Source of the DNA: Aplectana chamaeleonis
Lineage: Eukaryota > Nematoda > Chromadorea > Rhabditida > Cosmocercidae
Length of the DNA stretch: 64,000 nt
Assembly (NCBI GenBank): GCA_029168955.1
Contig: JAPDOI010000174.1
Location: 854,001 to 918,000 of the forward strand
Direction of reading: 5' to 3'
Shown here: positions 22,588 through 35,104 of the stretch, piece after piece
Layout of the letters: each line of letters begins with the position of its first letter
Numbering within the stretch: the stretch's first letter is position 1
Program-made: the position numbers and the translations under genes
The notes under the pieces: model-generated
The model's input: only the letters and a program-made list of their open reading frames with translations
Database searches by the model: none
Told to the model about the DNA's origin: nothing

Positions 22588-23701
22588 TTTTGGCCATGGA
22601 AGACTGGGAGTGTTTGCAAGAAGCTCTTAATGATGTAGCCATATGGTCGAATGAATGGAAATTGCCGCTCTCCAGCGAAAACACTAAAGTGATTGAGCTT
22701 AGTAAGAGGCGGGTTAGTGGCTTCCATACTACTGACGGTTTATAGTTGAGCGAGGTCAGCGATATTAAGGACCTTAGTTTTCTTATCAAGGATTATCTTA
22801 ATTTCGATGATCACTGCGTCCAGGTCGCGTCCACGGCTAATAAGATGATGCACAGCGCGTTTCGGGCACTATCAATTACCAGTGCAAACGTACTGTCTGA
22901 GGTATGTAAAATGTATGTATGTATCGTCGATCACTGGTCGAGAGATCGCAGCGTCGAACGCTTGTGGCACGCACGCAAGCGAGGAGGTAATGATAGGATC
23001 ATTACCTCCTTGCTTCCGTGCATGATACGTGTGTTCGACGCGGCGATCTCTCAACCAGTGATCGATCATACGTCCACTTGAGTATGGTACGGTGGTCTTT
23101 AATCCGTACAAAAAAGGATCCATCGACGAGCTGGAGAAAGTACAGAATACTTTTACACGTAGAATTTTCTCCAGGACATCGTGGTTTCAGACTAATCGTA
23201 ACGTGTGTCATGTCACCAGGAACGCTTGATTGGGCCTAACCGCTCTAGAGCACAGGAGAAGAAGTTTGATATGATAATGATGTATAAGATCATTCATGGT
23301 AGTGCTGGTATCAAGGCTAGCCGGCTGTTCAACCTGAGACCATCAACCACTAGGGGGTGCGGGTGAAATTGGGCCTCCTTGGGGCCAGGCGAAATTTAAG
23401 ACAGCACTTCTTTGTCAATAGGGCGGGGTCTGAATTAAGCAAATTACTTCGGTCAGGTTTGGTAGTTGGGAAGCTTAGTGAATTCAAAATGGCGCTTGTG
23501 AGTTATCGGTTTTCCCAAGAGTGATGTTTGTAATACCTCTTTTCTTCATGGTGCCGGTATATGCCTAATAGTCAGTTTATCCATTCGCTTTATTGTTGTC
23601 CGACTGTTTTTAGTGTTTTTAGTCTCTTTGTTCGCCGTTTGGGTGTTTCTTTGTGTTGTTTTTCTTTGACACGGTTCTACCGTGTAATAAATCAATCAAT
23701 C
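22588..23701 (+). mobile_element. Second-family LINE, 5' truncated
   Basis: Encodes the C-terminal end of a reverse transcriptase (DVAIWSNEWKLPLSSENTKV, then DIKDLSFLIKDYLNFDDHC, VFNPYKKGSIDELEKVQNTF, FDMIMMYKIIHGSAGIKASR). This order and wording are typical of CR1/Jockey-type LINE 3' ends. Frameshifts and stops break it, and a TA-flanked palindromic MITE sits at 22924-23068. The 3' end is AATAAATCAATCAATCA, a short tandem tail. The N-terminal RT, endonuclease and ORF1 are missing, as in 5' truncated retroposition. Confidence 0.75.
22924..23068. mobile_element. TA-flanked palindromic MITE, copy 2
   Basis: 145 bp, near-identical to 11508-11651, with TA immediately outside each end. It interrupts the LINE reading frame between the segments coding SANVLSEVCKMY and VFNPYKKG, so it inserted after that LINE. 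Confidence 0.75.
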
Positions 23702-24117
23702 ACTTTTTCCAGTACCTGTCGGGATAAAATATTTCGGATCTCGGTGTGGCAAAGGGAGATATGGTTAGTTGCTTGCGCGTATCCATTATTTTTACGTTGT
23801 TCGGTTCTTGTTCTTCTTAGCGTTTCTCAGAATTGTTGTAGCTCACGGAGCTTGACCTTTTGGCTCGTGACAATGCGCCAGCAGTGGTTTACGGTAGTCG
23901 TTGCGGGATCACAGCCGCTTGTCGGCGGCGCACCGTTAAGCGTAGCATTGTTGTTCTGAACTTGAAAGGCGCTCAGGTTTCTTCCTGCAAATTTCCGAGA
24001 CTCGGGGCTCCATAGTGTACACACTCATTACCACAGTAGAAAAATGAAAAGATATTATCACTTATGTGCGGTGGATAGCTCGTTAATGTATATCTACTTA
24101 ATTCTTCGACTATTTTA
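23702..24117. other. No gene recognised
   Basis: Sequence between two LINEs. A + ORF (23561-23959) spans the LINE tail and this segment and has no recognisable motif. Confidence 0.4.
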
Positions 24118-24130
24118 GAAAATTGGATTT

Positions 24131-27100
24131 TCTTCTCTTCTTCTTTGCAGCCGCAGAAGGGTTTTTGTCATAGGTTCAAGGACCGGGCGACCGAAGTTGG
24201 ATTCAACCACAAATCTATTGTCGTCAGTGAGGTGGACCTCCTCGGACAGTCGAATAGATGAGCTGTAGTGTGGCCAGGGTTACCACCAGGGATGTGCGGA
24301 AATTTTTTGAAAAATTTCAGAAAACAGAAAGGCTAAAACGGCCAGAAATCAGAAAATTTTCAGAAAAAAATTTCATTGCATTTTAACTTTTTTTCAAGTG
24401 AAGAGAGGATGTAATTCCGAATACCTTTGTCGCCTATAAGGCATTGATAGTAGCAATGACGCGTCAATGACGGATACGACATCATTAAAGACACGCTAAA
24501 AGTCTTGGCCAAGAATTAGCCCACCAGGCTCAACAACTGATCTTGTCGAGCTGTTTCTCGGGTGTTTCTTGATTATTTCTTGGCTGCTAGGTGGCTGCGA
24601 CCATGTTGTTAGCGAAATAACCGAGGAATAACCGAGAGAACATGGGTAGTTGAACCGACGGCGGTGTTGACATCCAAATCTGCCTCAACAATGTATCTCA
24701 AACTCCCCTTTGAGAGCATTCATTCGCGGCAACCAGCTATTTTCCGAACACGACCTTGTTCTCGACTATTACGCAAAAATCAGGCATTTTGTGGCTATTT
24801 ATCGGCTATTGCTCTACCAAAACTCTCAGAGCACTCACCCGTATGGTAGTACGTCAGCACAATAAAGGTTGCATCCTAAGACAGACATCGGGTTCAACCC
24901 CTCGCTGTGTGCAGCAGCTGCTGCCAACAACTAACTGCAGCAGCTGCTGACAAGGGGAGGTTGAATTCGTGCCCTGCCTTGGGATGCTACCTCTATTGAG
25001 CCAAAGTACTAAACTTCGAGTGCTTTAGCAGGGTTCGCGATAAAAACGATTGTTGAATTTTCTTTACAAGAGTGCAGGTCTGGTCATCACAAAAGTGAAA
25101 ATAAGGGAGAATTTGCGTAAAAACGCACAAAAACAAGTCAGAACGGCCAATTGGTGGGTGTACGCACACCCCCAACCAACAGGATTTTTATTTATGCCTA
25201 TTTTCCGCCTTCTATTTTGCCGCTAAAAAAATTAGTAGTCTCTCGGTGTCCAGCAACTACTTTAAATGCAGAATAAAAGACGACAAAACAAGAAATTGTA
25301 GAAATCTAGTTAAAGGCATCGTACGCGCAAAAAAGCGTATCTCATTTTTTCATGTTTTTGAGCAGGCGATTCTCCGAAATACAGAATAAGAGTGGAAAGG
25401 CTCCACAAAACCATCAACTTTCGCAAAAAAAAAGTTTTAAAACGTCTCGAATCATTCATTTTCCACCCCTCCTTCCATTTCGTTGTGTCTGGTGCAACAC
25501 GTCGGAATTTTTTTTTCGCAAACGTCGGATGTGTTTTTTGGTTTGAACTTACTGAGTGGGTGAATTTCTCTAGACTTTCGTTCACAGGAACTTATTCTAA
25601 AAAGAAAAGTATCCATTGGGCAAGTTTGGATGTTAGAATTTCCCGAATTAAAAATTTCAAATGCTGAACCATCTGCGCCTGTGATGGCGCTTCTGTTCCT
25701 TGTGCTAGATGGTTGGTGAAAACTGGTGGCGATCGTCATTTCGAAACACTCCAACTTCAGAACCATATGTTTTTGACGCGCAAAACTTCACCGACGTGGT
25801 CCACTGGGCTCATCAACGAAATTAAGGTTGAAAATTGGAAACTGTTTTTCAGCGCCAACGATGTCTTCAAGGGGGGGGGGACCGGCCTAAGACCCAGCAA
25901 TAGCTTGTTTTTGAGCGTTTTTTCTCCGACTTTCCACTTATTTTCACTTTTGCGATGACCAGAACTACCTTCTCAAAAAGATACCATAATAAACTTTTTT
26001 TACCGCGAACCCTGCCCTTAACAGCAATCGCACCCTTGAACACAAATAGTACTTCGTAAAGAACTAGATAAGCTGCGCTGTTCCACAGATCCGGATTTCG
26101 TCGATTTTCTGATTTTTTTCTGTTTTTCGCAGATTTTTCAGAAAACAGAAAGGCCAAAACGGCCAGAAAACAAATTTCCGCACACTCCTGGTTACCACAA
26201 TCCGGACACTCGTCAGGCTTACTGCTGTCGATCCTCTGCAAGTATGACATCAGCATAGGGGAATGCCCGCAGCGCAACGAAGCGAGGGAACATCTAGCCC
26301 GCCTACCGAGTTCCATCTCGGTGTTGCTGACTTCAGGTGGTGCTATCCCCAATATGGGGTTGACAGCCACCCTACTCAAGTTATCCCTGACGAAACTGGT
26401 ATGCTCCGCACGTAAAAGACGAAGACGATCTGATTGGGAGTCCGTCCATCTTTGTATATTGACTTTCTCGGGAGCATCCGCAAAAGGCCTTCTGATATAT
26501 CTCTCTCTCACAAGATTCATAATTCTTCTTAATGGGTGATCAGGCTGCTTGACGATAATAATAACCAGTTGCTGCGCTTGCAGTTGACAGTGCTCCTTAA
26601 CAGGCAGAATACGGGTTTCAGCATGAAGACGCTCCACTGGAGTGCTCTTTGCACACACAGTGGCAATCCGAAGAGCAGCATTTTGAACTCGCTGCATTTT
26701 TGTCCACGATGAATCCGATACTATGTGTTGCCATACCGGTGCTGCATACTCCAACGCCGGCTGCAAGAGTACCTTGTACGTGGTCAGGATCGTCTCCTTA
26801 CTGCTTCCCCACGACGTACCTCCCAGAGCTCGTAGGACGTTGAGCTTTGCTTTCACTGTAGCCTGTTTCTGCTCAGTATTCTTGTGGAGCCTCCACGAAG
26901 GATCCAATACTAGGCCGAGCAGCTTAGGGAACCGTGCGGCAGGCAGACGAGCGTCTTCCCAATTCACAACGGGGTGAGCGCAGCGTTCCTTAGGGTCAGT
27001 GGAGAAAACTGATACAGATGATTTAGCGGCAGAGACAGTGAGCATCATATCATCGAGAAAGCTCTTCAGGACGACGAGGTAGCTATTGATCTTGCGTGCA

Positions 27101-29280
27101 GCTACATTAATGTCTCTGTCTCGGCACAAGATGGTGATGTCATCCGCGTACGCAACGACGTTGATGTCACTTGGGGGGGGGGGGACGGGCAAATCTTCCA
27201 GGTAAAGACTAAACAGAGCAGGCGATATGACTCCTCATTGAGGAACACCGGCAGCGATCGGGATGCTATTAGAGACATGTCCCTGAAACAGCACTTTTGC
27301 TCGGCTCCCTTTGATGAGTGCGGTTATCCATCGTTTCTGCCAAGGCGGGATGGTGGACCTCAAAAGCTTCTCAGACAGTATGCCCAAGTTGACAGAATCA
27401 AAAGCTTTCGTGAGGTCCAGGGCTACACCAACAGTGCGTTGAGGTTTATAGGCGTTGAAGCCATCCAAGACAGCTCACAATCTCCTACAGCGCCGTGGTG
27501 GTAGAATGTAATTTGCGGAATTCATGTTGGTGCTACTGTTTGTTATTATGCTCGGCAAGCTCCTTGACGACCAGTTTCTCAGCGACCTTGACAATTGGTG
27601 ATAAAAGACTTATTGGCCTGTATCCCTTCGCTGTGGATGGTGATTTACCAGGCTTGGGCAACGGAATGACGCTTGCCATTTTCCAGTCTCGGGGTAGGAT
27701 GCACGTGCGAAATGAAGTGTTAATGACGTCAGCCAGGATTGGCATAATCTCATTCGGCAGTTTCTTCAATACCGCTGGACTGATGCCATCCGGCCCTATA
27801 GGCTTCGAGTTGCGCATCTCTTTTACCAACTTTTCAATCTGCGCGGGCGTCACAGCTTCTGCTTCATTCATTAGTGGCAACTTACAGAGCTCTCTTACAG
27901 TCACTCGATTCTGTTTCCCTCTCTTAGCCTGAGTTATGAAAAAATTCTTTCCGAGAGCAGTCGCAGCCTCCTTTCCCGATTTGAAGACTCCATTCTCGAA
28001 CTCGATAGTAGAATAGTTGGTGGAGGTGCTCGTGCCTGAGATCTTCTTTAGAACTTTTCAAGTTGATGCTTGGGAAAGAAGGTCTTAACTCGGCACTCCG
28101 GAATGGCTGCTTTCATAGCCTTGCGAATCGCGTCGGTCAAGTGACGTTCTTTCTAGTGCACGTTTCCATTCCATGGGTAGTCAGCCACATGGCGAAGTGC
28201 CACCTCCCTGAACATGCGTCAGTCTGCAAGGCAAAGATTAAGATAAGATCTTTGACGGATACCTGAATAAGGAGCTGGGCAAAATTGTAGCGGTCGACCA
28301 AGAGCAGGCGCTAGATTGATTAGAGGATACAAGAGAGATGTCTGGACTAGAGGATCGGCCGTTGGTCGGGAGAAGAGTGGGCCGATCATCGTTGAGAATG
28401 ACCAGATCGCACTCCTCCGCCCATTCTTCGACGTCTTCTCTTCTAGCGTCAGTGTCAAGCGATGAGCAGAATGTATGAGCATTAAAATCGCCTGCAAAGA
28501 CAACAGAGGGTGAAAGGGAGCAGTCGCACAACTGCCTGAGTGAGGGAGTAGGGTCGTAAGATTGGGGACAGGATGTGGCAGGAGGGATATATATGTTAAA
28601 AAGAGATATGGGTGTTTTAAGAGGGAGGTAGATAGGTAGGTACTCGAGAGTACCGTCCTTGGGGGTGTTTGGTATGAGATGAGAGGGTATATTTGATAAT
28701 ACGAAAGTGGAAACTCCTCCGCCGCGAGATGACCTTGGAGCATGATAAGCAGTGCAGCCAGGAATGTTAGGGTGACGAGCGTTAGCGGAAGGAGACAGCT
28801 TGGTTTTCTGAACCATAATGATATCAGGAGGATGAGTACGTGCGAAAAGAGAGAGTTCAGACAGCTTGGCTCGAAGGCCGTTGAGGTTGATATGTACAAT
28901 AAAGAGGGGGCGGTTGGTGAATGAGGAATCAGAGTTGCTGGGGGCAGAGCACAGAACACAATGGAAGGAAGAGTCGTGATACCTCACAGAACTGAGACCC
29001 GAACAGGAGAGATGCACCCACTTTTGGCATCCGAAGCACTGGACGCTTGTTTTCCTCAATGTGACATCCTTGCCGCACGTGGCGCATGGGTATTTCTGAG
29101 CACGTCCTGGATTCCTCTCGACGCCGGCCATTTGTAGTAGAATCTTTAGGAGAGCTGCGACCAGCCAGCACCTCTCCCATGACAAAAACCCTCTTCGCGG
29201 AGGGGTTGACGTCGGTTTGCATGGAGGTGGTCTTCTTTCCTCCACACTGCCACGGCACGAACGTACGACATCTCGGCAGC
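24131..29280 (-). mobile_element. LINE copy 2, interrupted by hAT-like element
   Basis: Same family as 16676-20126, 5' end at 29280. The target duplication is nearly intact: AAAATTGGATTT on the left and AAAATGGATTT on the right. ORF pieces: PHD/endonuclease around 28240-29245, RT N-terminal half 27533-27904, palm start 27235-27468, YADD and C-terminal part 26200-27192, and the last 43 codons at 24143-24278. The frame is broken by several indels. The 2A-like motif is mutated to GVERNPGR. The zinc-motif codons ECPDCGN end at the hAT insertion and resume on its far side as PGHTTAHLFDC. Confidence 0.85.
24287..26190. mobile_element. Non-autonomous hAT-like element, 1.9 kb
   Basis: Ends CAGGGATGTGCGGAAATTT and, inverted, CAGGAGTGTGCGGAAATTT. 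It is flanked by the exact 8-bp duplication GTTACCAC (24279-24286 and 26191-26198). Eight-bp duplications and CAGGG-type ends are hallmarks of the hAT superfamily. Subterminal motif CAGAAAGGC-AAAACGGCCAG occurs at both ends. No transposase ORF; an imperfect inverted repeat (24870-24988) and a possible nested TTAA-family unit (25312-26022) lie inside. Confidence 0.85.
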
Positions 29281-29379
29281 AAAAAAATGGATTTTTTCAT
29301 CTGTCGTGGATTGAATATTGAGCTTGTATTTCAAAGTAATGAAACTTATAGTAGCTTCAGACATTTCTGAGTGAAAATT

Positions 29380-30600
29380 CCGGGTGGCGGACGTTCTGTC
29401 CCAAGGGGGCGGAGCCTAGGCGAGGTGCGAGCGAGGTGTGAATTACGGGAGTCGTCGACTCGAACTAATTACCGCACTTTACTCACTGCTGGGACCAGGC
29501 ATTGTTATACGAGACGCTATCCAACAAGGCGAACACAGGTAAAAGTGTCGTTGCGTGCTAGTGTCAAAGATATCCTTCGGGGGGTCTTTGAGCATTCTGT
29601 GATGTTAGTGTGTACGGTCTTCCTTTGGCAATTTGTGCCTATCTGTGATGACCGAGGTCGAACCTCACCTACATGTAATTTTGGAGGCTTACACATCTTT
29701 ATTTGAACTGAATGAAAAACAGGTTTTCAGAAGCATTCATCTGAAAAATATTGAGAAGTCCAAGTCGAATTTATTTTACAATTCGAGAATTTCACAACGT
29801 CATTATTTGAAATCATTCACTCACTAAAATAAATCCAAACACGGTATTTTCTCTATTAGAAGAACCCCTCCATTTAAAATACAAAAAAAGAGAAGACTGA
29901 ATAATAGAAGTAAAACCTCTTTCCGAAGTACACCTCTATTACTAGTACATTCCGGAAAAGGATGGGGAATAAACACTTTGACTGCAAAACAAGGCTAAGA
30001 AGATGATGATAATTTTTATGAGTAGGAGAAAAATCAATCTAACTTCGTGGTTGTTGATCGCGAATTTCATAGTTTAGTTGTGGAAATGTTCACTATATTT
30101 CCACTATGGGATTTTCGGAAAATGAGGCTGAAAAATAGAAGTACACCTGTATTAGAAGTACACCCAAAAATTAGATCTGAAAAATAGAAGGACATGCATT
30201 TCTCTAAAAAATATGGTAGGTTTTTCGATTTATCCATTGATTCGAGATGTTCGGAAAATGCAATATTATAATTATTGAATCATTCCATACTAAAATCGAA
30301 TGCCCATGTCTATATGTCGCTTCTCTTATTAATTAATATTAATATTATTAACACTCTAATCATCAGATTAAGCTTTTTTGACAATCCTGATATGCACTGC
30401 TTCAACACGAAGTATTATTCATTTCGCTCAAAGTGGCCTTTCGTTGGAGTAATAGCGTCTCGTATGACAATGTGTGGCCCTAGCAGTGAGTAAAGTGCGG
30501 TAATTAGTCCGAGTCGACGACTCCCGTAATTCACACCTCGCTGGCAACTCGCTTAGGCTCCGTCCCCCTTGGGACAGAACGTCCCGCTGCCGAAAATTCC
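29380..30600. mobile_element. 1.2-kb element with about 145-bp inverted ends
   Basis: 29380-29521 is an inverted copy of 30456-30599 (shared GACGTTCTGTCCCAAGGGGG, GAATTACGGGAGTCGTCGAC, TTACCGCACTTTACTCACTG). The interior is AT-rich and holds two clusters of AGAAGTACACC-type repeats (29845-29950 and 30135-30205). No transposase ORF. Target duplication not identified. Confidence 0.65.
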
Positions 30601-31851
30601 ACAAAAGCTCTAGATAGTTTTGACCTTCATAACCTATTTTTGAGATGCCATAGATGTCAGTGATGAATCGCGCATTCAAAGAAAAGCATTTCTATTTCCT
30701 TTTGGATGAAATATGATCTAATATGTGCGGAATTGCACTGCGAAGGCTGAAGGTGCGTCGCCGACGCGCGGCTGTGGTCCCGCAACGGCTAGCGTAATAT
30801 ACTGCTGGCGCATTGCCTGGAGCCAAAAGGTCAAGCTCCGAAAGCTGCAGCCTCAGAATTCTCCTTTTCTACAGATATTATGACTGTCAGTTTAAAACGC
30901 AGTAAATTCCAGCTCAGGGTCAATCACAGAGTTGGTTGAGCTGTGGCGAAATTTTCACGAAAATTTACAAGAACATACGTTGTCCCCTGGCGGGAGTCCA
31001 GCATTGCGAGCCTCGTCCTTTTTTTTGCGGGGAGCCCCCCCCCCCCTCAGACAGTCGGAGAGCGCAAGGCCGGCTGCCAACACAGCGCGGGGCCACTACC
31101 CCAATCTGGCCTGGCGCCTTCAACACCCCGGGTGGTCATCTTGTGGTGCAAGACAGGGCGGGCAGAGCAATGGGAAGGGCTAGGCAGCGCTATTGATAGC
31201 CAGAGTGGCCTCAAGCAAAGATGTGACAGCACATCCCACTGATCTGCCCGCCCTCCTCACAGTTTGGCGCCACGAGACGGGCACCCCAACACCCCGAGCT
31301 CAGGCGCCTGGTGACCGAATGGCGCAGGGCCAAGGAAACTTGATCGCGAGGCGCAGGGCCAGGGCCTTTAATTTCGGGTTCTTCCGCTCCTTACACTTTT
31401 CATCCATTGTTCGCCTTGACAGAGGCTGAGTTAGGACAGTATCATCATAACCGAAAGGCAAGGAGATTTTTCTTTGTATAGCCACTGAATTTGCACGTGC
31501 CCCGACGCTTGTTTGTGTTATTTCCCTCAGCGCTCCCTTCGCAAGCTGTGAAACTCTTCGGTATTACCTATTTTCATATTGCGTGCTATTCATTAGCCAC
31601 CTATTCATACAAATAACAAATGTTGCAAATTTGAAATGTTGGTTTCAAGCACATTTATATACATTTATTAAGTAATCAGTCGTTAAACAAAATGAACAGT
31701 TGTGGAAATGGGATGTCCCTGTTTCTCTTCTCCACCACTTCATCCTCCGCAGTGCTTCTCTTTACAGTGCTAAAAAAAGTTATTTTTTTTTCAACCATAT
31801 TATAATCAAAATTGATATAGATAGTGAACTCACGTTCATTGGAGCTCATCC
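30601..31851. other. No gene; GC-rich island at 31000-31430
   Basis: 31000-31430 is markedly GC-rich against an AT-rich background and opens with a run of C's. Several frames stay open on both strands for 60-100 codons, as expected from composition alone. No recognisable protein, RNA or terminal repeat. Confidence 0.4.
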
Positions 31852-32191
31852 TTAGACCACCGTCATAGTCGGCCGAAAACCGGCAGTCCTAGTCCCACCC
31901 GGTCGATATGTATGAGACACACACATAACGGGAAGAAATGAAGTGATAAAAATCATCCTCAACTGATAAAATTCCACCTTCTCTATGCCGTCCTAGGTCG
32001 TATAAGGTGGATTTTTATCACTCCAGACGGTTTTTTCATCAGATTGGGCCAAATTTCATCACATAGGGCGATTTTTATCATTTGAGGATGATTTTTATCA
32101 TTTCATTTCTTCCCGTAGTATGTGCTTCTCATACCTATCGACCGGGTGGGACTAGGACGGCCGCTTCCGGCCGACTATGACGGGGGCCTTA
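31852..32191. mobile_element. Palindromic MITE, 340 bp
   Basis: The left arm begins with the left-hand version of CCGTCATAGTCGGCCG and the right arm ends with CGGCCGACTATGACGGGGGC. Inner arms pair through GTCCCACCCGGTCGATA and GAAATGATAAAAATCATCCTCAA. An internal TTTTTATCA motif repeats several times near the centre. No ORF. Confidence 0.65.
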
Positions 32192-33287
32192 TACTTCTCC
32201 TTCGGCCACATTCGTAACGACAGGTTCCTCGCGTCTAGAAGTCAAAAAGTCCACTCATCCCATTGACTCTGACGGCATACTCGTGTGCCAAAAGGGGCGA
32301 AGTCACCTGAAACGACAAAGAAAGGCATTGATGTCGGAGTGAGTAAGGAAAGATTATAAAACGGTATTAACAGTAGTCTGCACTAGTGCTAAACAGTAAA
32401 GTCTAGCTTGCTCGGATAAGTCCGGGCGGAGTAAGCAGCGGAGCGGTCGGTCATGGCAAAATATAACAGTGATGAGGACTTTTTGACATTATGAGCCCGA
32501 TAAGCATTACTTCGACCGGCTCAAAAATGATGGAGCTAGGCTACATTGGTGAATGGTGGTGTTCACATTAGAATCAATGTCACTATCACCGCTGTCAAAC
32601 TAGCTTCATCAGTGCTTTAAATTACGCCCCTTACTCACCCATCAGTGTATACCGGGAAACGAAGGAAAGGAAAAAGAAAACATGTAAAATCGAGGAAAAT
32701 CGGACTGTGTGCACAAAAATACATATCGAAATGAGTCACGCATTGAGTTCATAGCCTCGCGCCGCGCAGTTCTCCACACGAGAACTCACGAACAAGCCCA
32801 TCAAAGTGCATCCCGGGCTCACGCTAGTTGCTCAGAATTCCCTGGGCCCACGCTCTCCGGTTTTCGGTGTTATCGGCCTCGCGTCCTATCCCTCGAAGTG
32901 GACCACGGGCTCACGCTAAGTCATGGCGATTCCCCGGGCCCGTGCTCCCCGAATGTCTGAGCCACTGGCCGTACGGAGAGCCTCCTGATGGCCAAAGCCT
33001 GACGCGGAGAACATTATCTGGTGTTTAAAGATTTCTTTCTCTACCTTACGTGTGAGTAACTTGGATGACTTATCTTTCACTTAGAACTTTAGCCCTAGTT
33101 TTGCAACGCATTTATATCCTATCAGTCAGTCTAGACCCAATAGCGCTGGATATAGTTTCAGCTCGAGATCTTTTCCAACTTCGTACTTCAAAAAAAAACT
33201 ATGAAAGCTTAATCATTCAACTTTCAAAATCTATTGATTTAACGCTGCAAAAAGGGAGGAAAATCAAAAATTTCCAAAATCTGTGGA
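32192..33287. other. No gene recognised
   Basis: Short ORFs without motifs. Nothing repetitive enough to name. Confidence 0.4.
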
Positions 33288-33471
33288 GGGTGGTGGCCAT
33301 CGTGTATCAACACTCCTGAGGAGGCGGGAGAAACGGGGGAGGAGCGAGGTTCCTGATTGGACGCAACACGGGCTAGCCCCGACCCCCGGCTGTTGCGTCC
33401 AATCAGGAACCTCGTGTCTCCCCCGTTTCTCCCGCCTCCTCAGGGGTGTTGATACACGATGGCCACCACCC
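33288..33471. mobile_element. MULE-like palindromic MITE with 9-bp duplication
   Basis: 184-bp near-perfect palindrome: GGGTGGTGGCCATCGTGTAT at the left pairs with ATACACGATGGCCACCACCC at the right; the unpaired centre is about 20 bp. Exact 9-bp direct repeats ATCTGTGGA flank it (33279-33287 and 33472-33480). A 9-bp duplication fits Mutator-like transposition. Long ORFs on both strands follow from the palindrome. Confidence 0.8.
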
Positions 33472-33480
33472 ATCTGTGGA

Positions 33481-34823
33481 AGTAGGGAAAGCTTTTGAGA
33501 AATTTCTTTGTTTTTGGAGGCTTTGCGATGTCAGCATCAAGCCCGGTTATGTAGGTTTTCAATGGGTGTTGAGGGGTCCGAAAAACTCAATTTCTGAAAT
33601 TTTAGTCTCTGACGGGGCGAAATCGCTAGAGTTTTGGCAAACTTGGAAAGGGTATCGTAAAAAGTTGCAAAAATTTAGGTGAGCAAAGGTATCGGCGATC
33701 ACTGAGGCTCTACACAGCTGCCCGCATGACATTGATCGGTGCGTGGGACCCTCTTCGGGTTTTAATGTTTTAGGAGCTGAGCCCAGAGTGACGATGGTAA
33801 TATTTTTTTGATTTTCGACGTCGCCGTTTTTGGCTGAGCTCCGGTAACTTAGCACGAAGGTCCGGAGAGGGAGCTATGCACCAAAACCTTTCAGAGGTTT
33901 TGGAAACATTCGATTTCGGGTGTTGGTCTTAATATGTCCAATTGCACAGTATCTAAAGGCCAACAGTTGACCAGATGAAGGAACGTAAACATCCGAGAGA
34001 CGCAGATTATAGGTACAAAATGTCCCTCTAAGCTCCCTTTTCCTGAGACAATAATACTCGATTACTTGATCAAAAGCTCATTATGTGAAAAGAGAACATA
34101 GATTCAGTCGAAGCAGACTTGTACTTCCCTAGTACAAATATTTTGACGATAATCTCGAGATAATTGCTGGGTTGAACACTGTACACATCCTCAACGCCCT
34201 AGAGTCACGCAAGTACCGCGCGGGTGTGTCGTGTGAGTATAAATGTCCTAGCGCGCCGCCTTCATCACCATGGCGGGTTCTTTCGTAACTTTATAACAGT
34301 TTCAACAAATTCATCACCACCCCCATCACCAATTTCATTGCACTTCATCTCATTAAATTTCTGTATTATCCTGCGCTGGAATGAGATAAAACACGAAATT
34401 AGAATTGGCGTGAATGGCACAGGTGGGGCAAGACTACCCTCTCAACCAAAGCGGTGACACTGGAGTATCCTCAGTTTCCGCCCACTTGTAGATAGTATTC
34501 ATACTCGAACGCCGGGGCAGTGAGTGCGCAAGTAGCGTGCGCTAAGTTAAATTAAAACCCATTATTGTCAACATGCAATGAAAATTGAGTTCTCGTGTTA
34601 TAACTGTATGGCATACCTTCTGAGGGATATCATCAGCGGTAGACATTTGGGTAAGGGTTATCACAATAAAGCCCCTTTCACAGTTTCGCACGACGCTGTT
34701 TTTAAGTTTCCTTTCCAAAGTGTTTTTGCGTTCACTCGGCATTCTGCACGCTCTCGACAGCACTGTTTTTAGCTCAAACGTGCATTCACCTCAAAATCCA
34801 GCGTACCTCATTTTTTTGCGTTC
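33481..34823. other. No gene recognised
   Basis: No splice-bounded coding segment or repeat could be supported; short ORFs only. Confidence 0.4.
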
Positions 34824-35084
34824 AGGGTTATCCGAATTTGGAACAAATTGCCTTCGGAAATAGTCGAGGCCGGAAATTTCTCGATTTACAATCACAGACT
34901 ATCCATGTTTGATCTCAGGTCGGTGCACGGGAGTGATGGCATTCGATTTTGTTAAAGCTTGAAATTCAGGGTGCTATTGTTACGAAAGTTTTCTTAATTG
35001 TTTGAAGCTCTACCTCTTCATATACCGTATGCATATTTCTTTATTAAAAAATAAAGCTGTTGATTGATCGCTTTATTGATTGAC
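34824..35084 (+). mobile_element. LINE 3' end, second family
   Basis: The frame reads RVIRIWNKLPSEIVEA...YNHRLSMFDL to a stop at 34953-34955. This is the characteristic C-terminal tail of CR1/Jockey-type reverse transcriptases. About 130 bp of 3' UTR follows, with AATAAA and TGATTGATCG...ATTGATTGACG-type short repeats resembling the tail at 23690-23701. Strongly 5' truncated. Confidence 0.6.
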
Positions 35085-35104
35085 GCCGTTCGGTACGTTA
35101 TAAG

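Noticed and set aside
24870..24988. tRNA-like GGTTCAACCCC segment
   Set aside because: It lies in an imperfect inverted repeat inside the hAT-like element; no cloverleaf or anticodon arm can be drawn.
31852..32191. Structured RNA or riboswitch
   Set aside because: Complementarity spans the whole unit with diverging interior, as in a MITE; no RNA-family motif was recognised.
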